Notes: generated by a model not told the origin, from the letters alone. A stretch of 64,000 nt of DNA from Romanomermis culicivorax (GCA_963922205.1 CAWUHX010000020.1:930001-994000); one strand, 5' to 3'. Shown: positions 50,463 through 61,484, counted from the stretch's first letter. Made by a program: numbers and translations.

Positions 50463-51209
50463 CAGGTTGAGCCAAAAAAAAGGCGACCGGTACTGACTTT
50501 CATAGCTTTCAAACGAGTGAAGCTTTTTTAAAGCGGTTTCCTGCTGTCGATAGATAAAACATCTGGCATAAAACTGCAAAGTTTCTACCAGATTGCTCGA
50601 ATATTGACTGACTAGAATAAAAAATACTAAACGTCGATTTTTTGCAGATAAATATCTAAAAAATTGAAAAAATCAACATGTTTTACAGCAGAAAAGTACA
50701 ATAGATCCAATCATAAGAACCATATAACAGCTGGAAACTAAAAAAAAGCCGTTTTAGTGTGTCCTACTTTCTGTTTCACCAATAATTTTAATTGTTTTCC
50801 GATCTGGTCAATTACAGAATAGATTTTTCTTTTTTCCATTTTCAGAACAAAAGCTCTTGATTTTGGCGAAATTTCGCCCGTATTGAAACAAGAAGTTCAT
50901 GACTTTAAATTACGTGTAACTAACAAATCTGGGTGATTTTAAAAGTATTATTGTGCGCAAACAGCTTTACAAAACTTTTTTTCACAATAGGACAACTTTT
51001 ACCGTGATTTCACAACTTTTACCTTTGAAAAATGACCACTTTTACTAAATTTCTGTTTGGCCAGTAACCACAAATGGTAGGAGCATAAAATTTGGCCTTT
51101 GTAATAAAGACAAACAGAGCATTTTAATGCAGCAATCCGCATTATAAAAGCTTCATCCGTTCGAAAGTTGTGAAAGTCATCACCGGTCGCCTTTTTTTGG
51201 CTCACCCTG
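50463..51209 (+). mobile_element. Mariner-like non-autonomous element, copy 2
   Basis: Ends CAGGTTGAGCCAAAAAAAAG and GCCTTTTTTTGGCTCACCCTG-like sequence, with TA on both sides (50461-50462 and 51210-51211). It is 747 bases, similar throughout to 6784-7523, including GGACAACTTTTACC and TCATCCGTTCGAAAGTT. Confidence 0.85.
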
Positions 51210-51214
51210 TATAG

Positions 51215-51702
51215 CAGGGTTTTTTAGCACGGTGCTAATGAGTGAAAGAGAAAATTTTTGAAAATAGTTCGAGAAGAAAGTTAAGAATATCACAATATTG
51301 TGGTGAAAAAACCATAAAATCGCCGTTTTCACAAATAGTTCTAGAGATACAATGAAAAGATGTAAACGTTTATCGAAACAGAATACATATTTAGCGATTC
51401 CTAAAAGTATTACCGCCAAACTAACTACTGAATATTTACTTCTCGGTCAATTAATCAAGTGCATAATGTAAGAATGAACTGATTTAATTAGAATCTGATG
51501 AGAGTCTTGAGAGTCTTATTCCTTTACAAAGTTATCAAGCATAATTCCATGAGTCAATACAATAAAGGCATGTTATCAGAATTTAAAAAGTCGCACACTA
51601 GTTTGACACCAACGAAGTATTTTTTGTCAACAGTGTTAACTGTACTAACGAAATATTTTTTCATTAGCACGAATGCTAATGGGACGTGTGCTACAAAACC
51701 TG
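51215..51702 (+). mobile_element. CAGGGTTTTTT-type hAT-like element (TAGCAC word)
   Basis: It begins CAGGGTTTTTTAGCACGG and ends GTGCTACAAAACCTG. The word TTAGCAC and its complement GTGCTAAT recur in both ends. It lies directly next to the mariner-like copy. The target duplication is ambiguous (CTGTATAG against CTGTAGTG if the end is shifted by three bases). Confidence 0.65.
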
Positions 51703-52157
51703 TAGTGAATAGTATATGAACAGTACATACAGATATAATTTGTACCTTTTGTTGTTGAAACTTTGTGTAATAATGTAGCAACTTCTCAGTCCTTTACTTC
51801 TTTTTTAAACAGTGAAAATATCCGTATATATCCGGATATTTTTTCACATCTGCATATATCCGTTTTTCAAACTATCCGTCCGGATATCCGACGCACATCA
51901 CTACCCTCAAATCTAACTAAATACAAGTATGGGTCGAGTTAAATCATCAGCTTCAGGCTTAACGATCAAAATTTCACTCGAAACAGTAATTTAGGTGCTA
52001 TGAAGAAAATCAATGTCCTACTTGTAATGAAATGAGAATATTTGAAAATATCAGAAAACTTGTTTCTCTTGTAGCTTTACTATTGTGAAAACATAATACC
52101 ATGGTATTTTCAACCTCGTCAATTTTCTCTGCTTTGCACCTCAATAATACTTGTAAA

Positions 52158-53266
52158 CAGGGTTTTTTTTGACCTACGAGTCACAAGCCAAGTGGCTTGT
52201 TGACCTAAAATTTTACAAGCCATTCCAAATTTTTACAAGCCAATTTTATAATATCAGTATACGTGAATAAATTCCAATGCTAGGTTATTTTTTAAAGAAA
52301 TTTATATATTGATCATCATGACAATCGATCAAAAAAGAGATGTCATTCAACATTTATTCAATAACATTTTAGAGCCCTTAATTCATTAAAATTCAGGAAA
52401 CACTTGAAATTTTTGAGTTTGATCAAAGTCTAATCTACAAGCATTGTGGAACAAATTTTCCAGCAAACTATCCAAGAACATAATGACTTTGAATTACATG
52501 AGAAATCGACGGTTAAGTCCTCTATGATGACAATAGAAGAGCCCAAAAAAACTATTAATCCTTCCTGCCTGAAACACCGGGAAAATTTTTTGGTTATCGA
52601 CATTCTGCGATGCTGGAAAATCAATTTTCCAAACACTTATTCAAAGAATTAGATTCGAATTTTTTGTTCAAAAGTCGTAATTTCCAGAATTTTATGTTTG
52701 AAAAATTTTAAAACCATTATTTTATTCACACACTCTCGTGAACTTGGCCGAAAAGATATGAGTAAGAAGAGTAGAAATTTCCGAAAACTACTTCCATAAA
52801 GCTTTTGGATTGATTTTAGGCTAAGAAAGGAATAATCGCTTGAAAAAGTTTACAGACTTGACGTATTGATCTTTCTCAAAAAATGTGTCAAGGGAAATGT
52901 GAGTCTTCATTAAATATCAAGATGAAATATTGAAGATTACCAATTAAAACATGAGATAATACGTTTAAGATGATTGAAACTATTAAAGATTAAATGATAA
53001 GTGAAGGTAGACATGTTAGAAGCAGCACCTGAGCAAGGAAATAAATAATAATGATTATTTAAGTTATAACCGGCGCGAAGCGCCGAAAAATCTTGAGATT
53101 ATGACCTTCTAAAATGCACCAAAATGCATCTTTTATGTATCTGATATGATCAAACACATGACTCAAAAAATTCTGACAAGCCATTTTGGCTTGTTGAACT
53201 AAAATTCTACAAGCCATTTTGTCAGTCCAACAAGCCATGGCTTGTAAAATGCTAAAAAAAACTATG
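52158..53266 (+). mobile_element. CAGGGTTTTTT-type hAT-like element (CAAGCC word), perfect 8-bp duplication
   Basis: It begins CAGGGTTTTTTTTGACC and ends CTAAAAAAAACTATG. Identical 8-mers CTTGTAAA lie on both sides (52150-52157 and 53267-53274). The word ACAAGCCA is repeated many times within the ends. The hairpin CCGGCGC-GAA-GCGCCG is near 53070. A 68-codon frame inside has no motif. Confidence 0.9.
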
Positions 53267-54469
53267 CTTGTAAAGCTGAATTTTTACCATTTTTGAAATA
53301 CAGTCTTCGACAATAGACAAGGCAACTCATCACAATTATGCCGATGGAGAAAGTGAGCCAATACGTCTAAAATATGAAAAAAATTCGGTAATATTTAACT
53401 AACCGTCGACGTTTATTCAAAATATAACCTCTAAGCACCACATAAACCATTCGTTAGGGAATACAGTCATTTTAACATAGCGTCAATCCGTAATGTTTAA
53501 GACACTTTCGGTAAGCTGCAATAGAAGAAATATGAAAAATGTTGTGAAAACCGGAAACGCGAGAGACGTGTTTCATCTAGGGATGTCCCAGGCACTGGCA
53601 CAGGTGTCATGGTATCTGGCACTGGCAGGTGCCCACTGGATTTGACACCAGCAATTACTTTGAATATTACACACATGTCGATGAGCATAATACATACTTA
53701 GATACAAAAAATAACGAAATGGTGTTGAAATTGATTTATTTAGATCATAATTCATAATCAACTTTCGCAATCCTCAAATTTTTGAACAAATACGAAATCG
53801 TAGTACATTTTGAACAAATGTACTACAATTTCAGGCTTTCCAGGCAATAACCGTGCACTAAATGGTACCACTTACACTGAATGAACATTCGCTACATACA
53901 CTTGTAGGAAGGGCACATAAGGATCCTCGCTCAAGGTTTGCAAGCAAATGATATTCATTCTTCTTAATCATAGGTGGCGCGACAGCGTCAACCTATAATA
54001 TACTTGGCCCCCAAATTTCATGTACCCCCCTCTAGAGCCAAAACGGTAAGAGCTAGAACCCTCGGGTTTTTTGCATAATATCGGGCATAGGGGCAAACTA
54101 TGGGGTGCCTTTTGTCATTTCGCCTCTATCTGCAAGTGGTGCTCGGTGGGGCCCCAAAAACAGGTAAAAAACGCACTTTTTAAGGCCCCCCAGTTCCACC
54201 ATGCCCAGCAATCGGTGTGCCATATCCAACCTCCATACTTCGGCCTAAGCATCTTGGTGGTGTAATCTCAAATGCGAATTTTTTTTTGTTTGAAATATGG
54301 CCTCAATTCAATTATATGGTTGTCCAAAGTGCCGGAAAACGCCATATTCCCCAATTTTGTTATATAATACTTATGGGTTCAAAAAAATTTTTTTTTGCAG
54401 CGTAATGCACTACCAATTTTTTTGCAGTTTCAAATATACCTGTAGCCTTATTGGGGTTTTTGGGCTGCA

Positions 54470-55310
54470 AGGGTTTTCGACTATTGGGAATTTGATGGAC
54501 ACGGTCACTTTACACGAAAAATTATCCCGCGTGTAAACAAGCGTATTTCCGTGATTTTTCAGTGGAGGGAGTTTTCGACCGCGGGGAATTCAATAGACGT
54601 CCTCACTTTACACAAAAAAATTATCCAGTGTAAACAAGCGTATTGCCGTAATTTTCTTGAGGAGGGGATTTTCGACCACGAGGAATTCAATGAATGTTAT
54701 CACTTTACACCAAAAATTATCCCGTGTGTAAACAAACGTATTTTCGTGATTTTTTGCTGGAAAGGGTTTTCGACCACGGGGACTTTGATGAATGCGATCA
54801 CTTTACACAAAAACTTATTCCGGTTGTGGACAAACGTATTTTCGTGATCCCCCGGTGGGCGGGGTTTTCGATCACGGAGAATTTGATGAATGCGATCATC
54901 TTACAAAAAAAAAAATATCGCGGGTGTAAACAATCGTATTTTCGTGATTTTTATGGAAGGGGTTTTTACTGCGGGGAATTCAATGGATGTGTCACTTTAC
55001 ACAAAAAAATTATTCCGGATTTAACCAAGCCTGTTTTCGTGAGTTTTTTGTGGGAGGGAATTTCGACCACTGGGAATTTAATGAAAGTGATCACTTTACA
55101 CACTAATTCATATTGAGTGTAAACAAATGTATTTTTGCGATTTTTGAGGGAAGATGTTTCTGACCATGTGAAATTCAATGAACGGAGTCAATTTACATGA
55201 AAAAAGTCATTTGTGTAAACAAAGGTATTTCTGCGATTTTTTGGGTTGAAGGATTCTAAACCATGAGAAATTCAATAGATATGGTCACCTTTCAGTATTT
55301 TTACAACGTT
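54470..55310 (+). repeat. 98-bp minisatellite, about 8.5 units
   Basis: The landmark GTTTTCGACCACGGGGAAT, or variants of it, recurs near 54472, 54569, 54664, 54763, 54861, 54960, 55057, 55152 and 55250, giving a period of 95-99 bases. Each unit also has CACTTTACAC and TGTAAACAAGCGTATTT. Because the period is close to 99, a 140-codon frame (54694-55116) stays open; I see no sign that it is a protein. Confidence 0.88.
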
Positions 55311-55479
55311 TTTTAAGTACTATGCGGTTTACACATCCTTCACTTTTGCCGGAGGTGAGAATTCGTTGCTTGAAGTTTTTTTTTATTGTTTTTTTGAAGT
55401 GCAGATGACCAAATTTAAGACTTCAATGTGCTTCTATGAAAGTTTTCGTGTATGGTTGAGGCCCACTAAAAAGAGGTGA

Positions 55480-57119
55480 ACTAGTTTATTAGAAAATGCC
55501 CCAATGGGGCAGAAAAAAGGATAATATACTTGCTTCGACAGTTGCCATGGTAGAAAAAGAAGTGGACTAGATTTTTGAGAACTTGGGTCAAAGTTGGAAA
55601 AAATTCACTTTCTTTATATTTGATTTTCATTCTTTCTCAAAAAAATTGTCTATGTCTGTGGAAAAGTATATTCTGCAGCTGAGTGCATCAACACACTTTC
55701 CAACCAATGTGCATTTCTGAAATTTTTAGGAGGGTACAGGCGTGGACCTTGGTGTTTTAGGATTTTGTGAGACAAAAAATTCAGAAAAAGTTGACCAAAA
55801 AATTTTTTGCATAACAAATTTTCCAGTTTCAAAACCCTTGTGGAAGTTTATACCCCCATGTCCCCTCTCACACATGTTTGCTTCCAACTGTGTTAAACAT
55901 TTTTACTGAATTTGGTGTCAACAAAAGGAATCAACTGAGGGAAAGTGGCACATAAAATCCCATTCAGCTTTTTTAGAAAATAGAGATACAGCACAAAGTC
56001 TTCTAGGAACTAAATCGATTGTGCAAGATACGTTTCATTCACTCATTTTATACAACATATCATATAGAATTCACTCCGTATGTTCTACTGATTACAAGCT
56101 ACAAACAAATTTATTCTCTTCTATTTAACAAAATAGCATCATTCACAGTTTTTGGATTTAAACGGAAATTTGAAGAAAGAGTGCTTTTTGCGGGATTGCA
56201 AACGGGAAGCAATTTCACCCATCTTTGTCGCTCCGATTAGAGTCGAGGAGAACCGGATACGGGATTTGGCGCAGACCCCTAATATATGCATGGCTGAATC
56301 CCATTTACAGATCGGTGCCCAATCACTGTAACCAAATCCCAGTTGCACTAAAGGGGTCTGAGCTCAAGCTCTAGGTAATCTCGAACAAAAAGGCCACTCG
56401 GTTTGATTTCAAGTTCGGTATAATTTGAATGTCATTCGGATCATAACAAGCTCAATGTCGAGATTATCCCCAGCTCGAGCTGTCGGGTTGCACTAAAATT
56501 TTTGCATAATTTTCTTATCTCTAAAGCAAATAAATATAAAAATTTCTGCAATTCCCAAACCCGAACTTAAACCTCAGTTTTAGTTAATCCTGAAGTGAGT
56601 ATGATTTGTGCATTGGAAGAAAATAATTTGGACATTTTGAATAGCTTAAACTCAGGATCATCAATTTAATCCCGATGTTGAGATTGTCCTCATGTTGGGT
56701 TAGTGCAACGAACCTCAGGTTTCTTTATAGTTCTGAAAATGACTATAATATGCCCCCTCACTATTTTTCAGCTAGTGTGAAAGACAGGAGTTTTGAATTG
56801 GTCGGGAGTTAGAATCCTATCGGTCTACCATTTCTTTACACTTGAAGTCAGGTGCATATAATTTTCATATAGAAAAATTTTACTGTAGTTGATGCCAGTT
56901 GAAGGACAAAATGCACGATGCTGCAGAATATACTTTTTCACAGATATAGACAATTTTTTTGAGAAAGAATGAAAATCCGATATAAAGGAAGTGAATTTTT
57001 TCCAACTTTGACCCAAGTTCTCAAAAATCTAGTCCACTTCTTTTTCTACCATGGCAACTGTCGAAGCAAGTATATTCTCCTTTTTTCTGCCCCATCGGGG
57101 CATTTTCTAATAAACTAGT
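55480..57119. repeat. Long inverted repeat, arms about 215 bp
   Basis: The left arm (55480 to about 55695) and right arm (about 56900-57119) are near-perfect reverse complements. They start from ACTAGTTTATTAGAAAATG and include GCCATGGTAGAAAAAGAAG and AAGTATATTCTGCAGC. The tip of each arm also has its own small palindrome (GCCCCAATGGGGC). No target duplication was seen next to the arms. Confidence 0.85.
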
Positions 57120-57176
57120 CTTCCAATAGTCCAATGGATTTCCTCAGCAGTTCGCTGATCACTTCCAGATTTTCGT

Positions 57177-57540
57177 GTTCCATGTCAGCCAACATGTAGT
57201 AATTGCTAAACACTTGATTTATCATCCTGGTAATTGTTGAAGAAACAGATCCTGCCCCAAGGGTCAAGCAAAGTCAACATGCAATAACTGATTTTTGTGT
57301 TCCATGTTAGCCACCATGCTATCAATTGCTAAACACTCTATTTGATCTTTCTGGTAATTGTTGAAGAAACAGATCCTGTTCCAAGGGTCAAGCAAAGTTG
57401 ACATGCAACAACTGATTTTCATGTTTCATGTCAGCCAGCATATAATCAATTGCTAAACACTTTATTTGATCTTTCTGATTATAAGTGGAGAAACGGATCA
57501 CATACCAAGGGTCAAGCAAAGTCCACACAAAATTCAAATT
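57177..57540 (+). repeat. 122-bp tandem repeat, three units
   Basis: Units start near 57177, 57299 and 57422 with GTTCCATGTCAGCCA-type sequence. They share CAATTGCTAAACACT and CCAAGGGTCAAGCAAAGT. They sit just inside the right end of the 4-kb element. Confidence 0.85.
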
Positions 57541-57601
57541 AAATAGGTAAAAAACATGTATGATTGGCACTGACACCAAGCATGGCACTGGGACATCCCG
57601 G

Positions 57602-58375
57602 GTTCCATCGCAAAAAATTCTCATTGTCTTGCCAACTTCGAGTGTTGTAGTGTGTTTCGATCGATTTTATGCTATCTTGGAATTTCGTGTCCATTTTGGA
57701 AAGATGCCCGCAAGCAACATAGCAGACCATTCCAAGGTAATTACTGTAGGTTTCAAATTTGGTAAGTGTGCGTGTGAGTTTTTCTTATTATTCATTAGTG
57801 CCTTTATCTTGTTTTTCGTCTGCATGGGAGTTTCCTATTGACCACGCCCACTGTTGGGTATTTTTCTTATTATACTAGTGTTATTGGGCCATCACCATTT
57901 TGTATATAGTGTTTATTTTTTGTTTTGATAAATTGATAGGAGAACACTTCTCCTACTCCGAATTGGTAGTTAGCCTAACTCAGATTGAGAAACCAAAGGT
58001 TTAACAATTTGAATCTTCATTCTTGGGGCATTAGTAGTTCTCCTCCTTGTTCATTTGGGGTAAGCATCGGGTGGTCAAAATTCCATGCATTAAGGTCGAT
58101 CCCTGGCTATCTCTCCTGCTGACTCTTCATTCTTTCCCGATTCACGGATTAGGACAGGTAATGGTCCGAGGAATCTGTTAACCTCTCATTAATTTCAAAC
58201 ATAACATGAGCATATTGGGATCTAGAATTTCACTGCAAAAGGTAAAGAATTAAAAATAAATGAAACCAAATTTTTAAGGTTTTGGGGAAGAGGTGAACAA
58301 TCGTTTGAAAAATGTGCTTTTTCGACTAAAAAGTGGGCAAAGCACACCTGTGATCAACAAATTTTTGCTTTAAAG
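57602..58375. other. Non-coding or unrecognised
   Basis: Open frames on both strands at 57539-57841 (up to 93 codons) include plausible peptide sequence directly beside the 4-kb insertion, but no family or splice pattern could be established. The rest is featureless. Confidence 0.35.
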
Positions 58376-59543
58376 CAGACATGTAATTGATGGGTACCAT
58401 AGGAAACCCCCAAGAAATCGTCAGCCATATAACTAGCCATTTGGTGATCCCCAGTATTTGCTAATCCACGGCTAGCCATATGGAACTAGTGCTTCACACT
58501 TAAAATTTTAGGACCCAGGCACCCAGTCTTTAGGGTACCTGGGTTACCAGGGTATTTCGGGTACCTGGGTAAACCCGGGTTCTATATGCAAGCATTTGAA
58601 AAGTCAGTGAAAGAACGCACTTCATGAAAATTTGCAGAAAACTCATAAAGTTTGAGGCGTGAGCCTTGCAAAATGCTAAGAAACAAAAGTTAGGAGAGAC
58701 CAATAACACATTTTTTTCAAACGAACGTTACATCCTTAAGCAAATTGTAGTGACCTGGTCACACATCACAACTATTTGATGAATCCATTTCTAAACTATA
58801 TATCCCACTAGGTCCAGGTTCAACTGTCCCTACTGGTTCATCATTGTCAATTTTGGTGCCTCTTTGGTCCTATACATAATGCATCTCTCCAACTTTTATT
58901 GTTTTCTTATACTGTATCGAGTAACCAGTATTTTACACAGGCATAATTTCTGGAAGACTTCTTTTGTTTCCATCTTGTGCTTCATCGTCAAAACACATAG
59001 ATTTTCTGTTGCTAAAAATACGCTATAGTGATTTTTTGAGAGCCACAAGCGGCCTACGTTGAGTAGGTCCATGCACTGAATTAATAAAGGGAAATACGTT
59101 CATTCACTGTAACTGCACATAAATACAAGTAATAGTATATAAATATTTTGTTTATACAAGATCTTGTTGAGACCAGCGTATACATGGGTTTACCCATGTA
59201 GCACCTGGGTTTCATTCAGAAAATTGACCCGGGTACCTGGGTTGGGTACCCAAAATTATCCCGGTACACATAGGGAAGCACTATAGTGAACTCCATACTT
59301 TTGGTCAGGAAAATACTGAAAAATGTATTTAGATGAAAATGTCAATTTTCGAACAACAAATGATCAAAATATCAATTTTCTCAGTGCTTCGCACTGAGGA
59401 TATGTTTTCTACAGTACTCTCTAAAACAAAAATTACTATTTTTCGAACAGTTTTTCGGCAGAAAAATCGATTTTTTTCAGGGACCGAATGAAATTTTGGG
59501 GAATTGGTGACCCCCCAAACCCTAGGGCTCTGTTGCATGTAAA
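58376..59543 (+). mobile_element. CATACATG-family MITE, copy 11, split by a hAT-like element
   Basis: The left part (58376-58486) has CAGACATGTAATTG and CGTCAGCCATATAACTAGCC. The right part (59284-59543) has the CAGTGCTTCGCACTG hairpin and ends CCCTAGGGCTCTGTTGCATG. The inserted element is at 58487-59283. Confidence 0.75.
58487..59283 (+). mobile_element. TAGTGCTTC-type hAT-like element (TACCTGGGT word)
   Basis: Ends TAGTGCTTCAC and GGGAAGCACTA mirror each other, with TAGTG fitting the hAT end consensus YARNG. Flanking 8-mers TATGGAAC and TAGTGAAC match at 6 of 8. GGGTACCTGGGT-like words recur in both ends. Confidence 0.78.
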
Positions 59544-59572
59544 AAAAGACAAAATTTAGACAAAATTTCAGT

Positions 59573-59894
59573 TTGGTCTCAATCCTGGCAGCTGGGGATC
59601 TCAGCAGAAAAATGTTGTGTCATCATAATCCTAATAATAATTATATTTTATTAGACCAAAACTTGCCTGCCAATGTAACTTATGTTAGAGATCTTGGAGT
59701 GTTAATTTCTAAAAATTTACAGTACAAAGATCACTATAATGATATATCTAGAAAAGCACACTCTAGAGCTAATCTAATCCTCAAATCTTTTTTCTCTAGG
59801 GATAAATCTATCCTTTCTCGAGCATTTAAGACCTACGTTTAACCAATTCTTGAATACTGTTTTACAGTCTGGAATCCATTTTATGCTTGTGATA
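59573..59894 (+). pseudogene. LINE reverse transcriptase, C-terminal fragment
   Basis: An open frame encodes the region after the RT catalytic core: VTYVRDLGVLISKNLQYKDH, then KAHSRANLILKSFFSRD, and after the frame's first stop PILEYCFTVWNPFYA. This order is typical of CR1/Jockey-type non-LTR elements. The piece has lost its 5' part and is followed by a truncated MITE. Confidence 0.75.
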
Positions 59895-60045
59895 CATACA
59901 TGCACATAAGGGGATAGGGGGTAAACCCCCATACCTGAGAACCTGGCGCCAGCGGGCCAAAAAAAATCGTCAAACACCCCTATCTAAACTTTTTCTATGA
60001 CAGCTTTTCTCATGATTTTTGTGCATATTTTGTATGAAATTATCG
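59895..60045 (-). mobile_element. CAGACATGCAC-family MITE, truncated copy g
   Basis: Reversed copy beginning CATACATGCACATAAGGGG, with AAAAAAAATCGTCAAACACC. It stops after TTTTGTATGAAATTATC, where the other copies continue for another 100 bases. Confidence 0.7.
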
Positions 60046-60149
60046 CCATGGCCACCTTTCATCAACACCGACTGAATCGTCTCGGTCGGTAAAAATAATA
60101 TTGAGGCCGATGCAAAAAAGGACACCGCTGTCCTGCTTAACTTTTGTAC

Positions 60150-60410
60150 GACAACAATTCAACCATGTTGGAGGACGTTAAATCCTTTGCGCTCGAGGTA
60201 GGATTTCCAGTCGATGACATTGTAGGAGCTAGGCGTTCTGGCCCAGAAATAACGCGTGGTATATTAAATTACCATGTATCATTAAAGTTAAATGTACTTC
60301 GTCGTCAGCGAAGAGCGAGTTGATCAAAGATGAAAACCAACAGGACGAAGTTGATCGCAATAGCTGCATACGTGCTAGGCGAGATTTAACATTTGCATAA
60401 AGAGATTAGG
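60150..60410 (+). pseudogene. Probable LINE ORF1 remnant
   Basis: A broken plus-strand reading gives VGFPVDDIVGARRSG, then LNYHVSLKLNVLRRQRRA and RARRDLTFA. This resembles the C-terminal domain of LINE ORF1 proteins placed just upstream of an endonuclease. It contains a stop codon and a probable frameshift. Confidence 0.45.
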
Positions 60411-61050
60411 GTCAGCATTTATGTAAGGAACTTGATGATAAATACAAAGCTGGTGATCATAATTAGAAAATTGACTATACACATGGTATTCTAATTCAAA
60501 AGCCTCGTATTTATACAGCATGAGTAGCTCCCGGATTTAACTCAGAATTTTTGATAGGAAAAAATTGAAATAGCACTGAATCAAAAAAACTAAAATGCAT
60601 TCTATTCAATGCCCGTAGCATTGTCAATGAGCTTATAGAATTCCATGACTTACTGATGTCCTTAAAATTTGACATTATTTTCATAACTGAAACATGGTTA
60701 TCTGACAAGATCCCAGATGCTCTCATTAGTATTCACACTGATTATGAGGTATTACGCTGTGATAGAAAAGGTCAGAATGGAGTGGTGTTGCTGCTGTATA
60801 TCGGAAAAATTTAAATGTTAAAGTGACAAAAATACCCCCTGAAAAATCTCTACCTGATGTTGTAACATTTTAAGTTATTTTGACTGGTGTCAAACTTAAA
60901 TGCATACTCTGTTATAGACCACCCAGATATGACATTGAACATATGGATAAATTTAAACTGTTTTTTGAATTTTGTGTTGCAGATAATTCTAATATAATTC
61001 TTGGAGACTTTAATCTACCATCTTTGAAACAGTATGGATATTCTTCTCAT

Positions 61051-61484
61051 CATACATGTAATTGGGGGGGAGTGATATGGGAACCCTCCCCCCAGAAATC
61101 GTCGACCATATGGCTAGCCATTGGGCGACCCCCCAGGATTTTCCAATCCTATGGCTAGCCATATGGTAGCCCTAGGGACCCCCATAGTTTTAGTCGGAAA
61201 AATACTGAAAAATGTCATTTTTTTCATGAAAAATGTCAAATTTTGAACAAAAAATGGTCAAAAACGTCAATTTTCTTGGCGCTTCGCGCCATAAGTACAT
61301 ATTTTATCATTTTTTAGACAAGAATTACTACTTTTTAAATCGTTCTTCGGACATTTTTCATTAAAAAAATCGAATTTTTTTTCCTTCAGGGACCCCTCCC
61401 CCCAAAATTTTGGGAATTACTGACCCCCGGCCCCAAAAAAAGTGCTCCAACCCCCCCAGACCTCGGAGCCCCGTTACATGTATG
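61051..61484 (+). mobile_element. CATACATG-family MITE, copy 12, inside the LINE, perfect 8-bp duplication
   Basis: A 434-base element with exact ends CATACATGTAA/TTACATGTATG between identical CTTCTCAT (61043-61050 and 61485-61492). Removing it with one duplicate restores the LINE endonuclease reading across the junction (GYSSH followed by TDNFTLPLHNYL). It is very similar to copy 10, so recent activity is likely. Confidence 0.96.

Larger units (their letters stand above)
49744..51903 (+). mobile_element. TAGTGATGTGC-type hAT-like element (ATATCCGG word), 2.2 kb
   Basis: Ends TAGTGATGTGCCCCGGA and GACGCACATCACTA mirror each other. Flanking 8-mers CTCTCAAT and CCCTCAAA match at 6 of 8. ATATCCGGATAT words recur within both ends. 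It is inserted in MITE copy 9 and carries a mariner-like element and a CAGGGTTTTTT element inside. Confidence 0.82.
46745..51931 (-). mobile_element. CATACATG-family MITE, copy 9, split into three by nested elements
   Basis: Pieces at 46745-46925, 49534-49743 and 51904-51931 together form one reversed MITE: ATACATGTAACGGAGC on the left, the GCGCGAAGCACC middle, and TACAAGTATG on the right. Flanking 8-mers GGTCGGAT and GGTCGAGT match at 6 of 8. Two hAT-like elements split it, and these hold further insertions. Confidence 0.75.
53578..57601 (+). mobile_element. TAGGGATG-type hAT-like element (GGCACTGG word), 4.0 kb
   Basis: The left end TAGGGATGTCCCAGGCACTG mirrors the right end GGCACTGGGACATCCCGG. 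Flanking 8-mers GTTTCATC and GTTCCATC match at 7 of 8. The interior has no recognisable transposase; it is made largely of a 98-bp minisatellite, a long inverted repeat and a 122-bp tandem repeat. Confidence 0.78.

Noticed and set aside
54694..55116. 140-codon plus-strand open frame as a gene
   Set aside because: It runs through the 98-bp minisatellite, whose near-codon period keeps frames open. Peptide units vary without a domain pattern.
57539..57841. Gene exon interrupted by the 4-kb element
   Set aside because: Open frames on both strands overlap, no splice pattern holds up on either, and no family is recognised.
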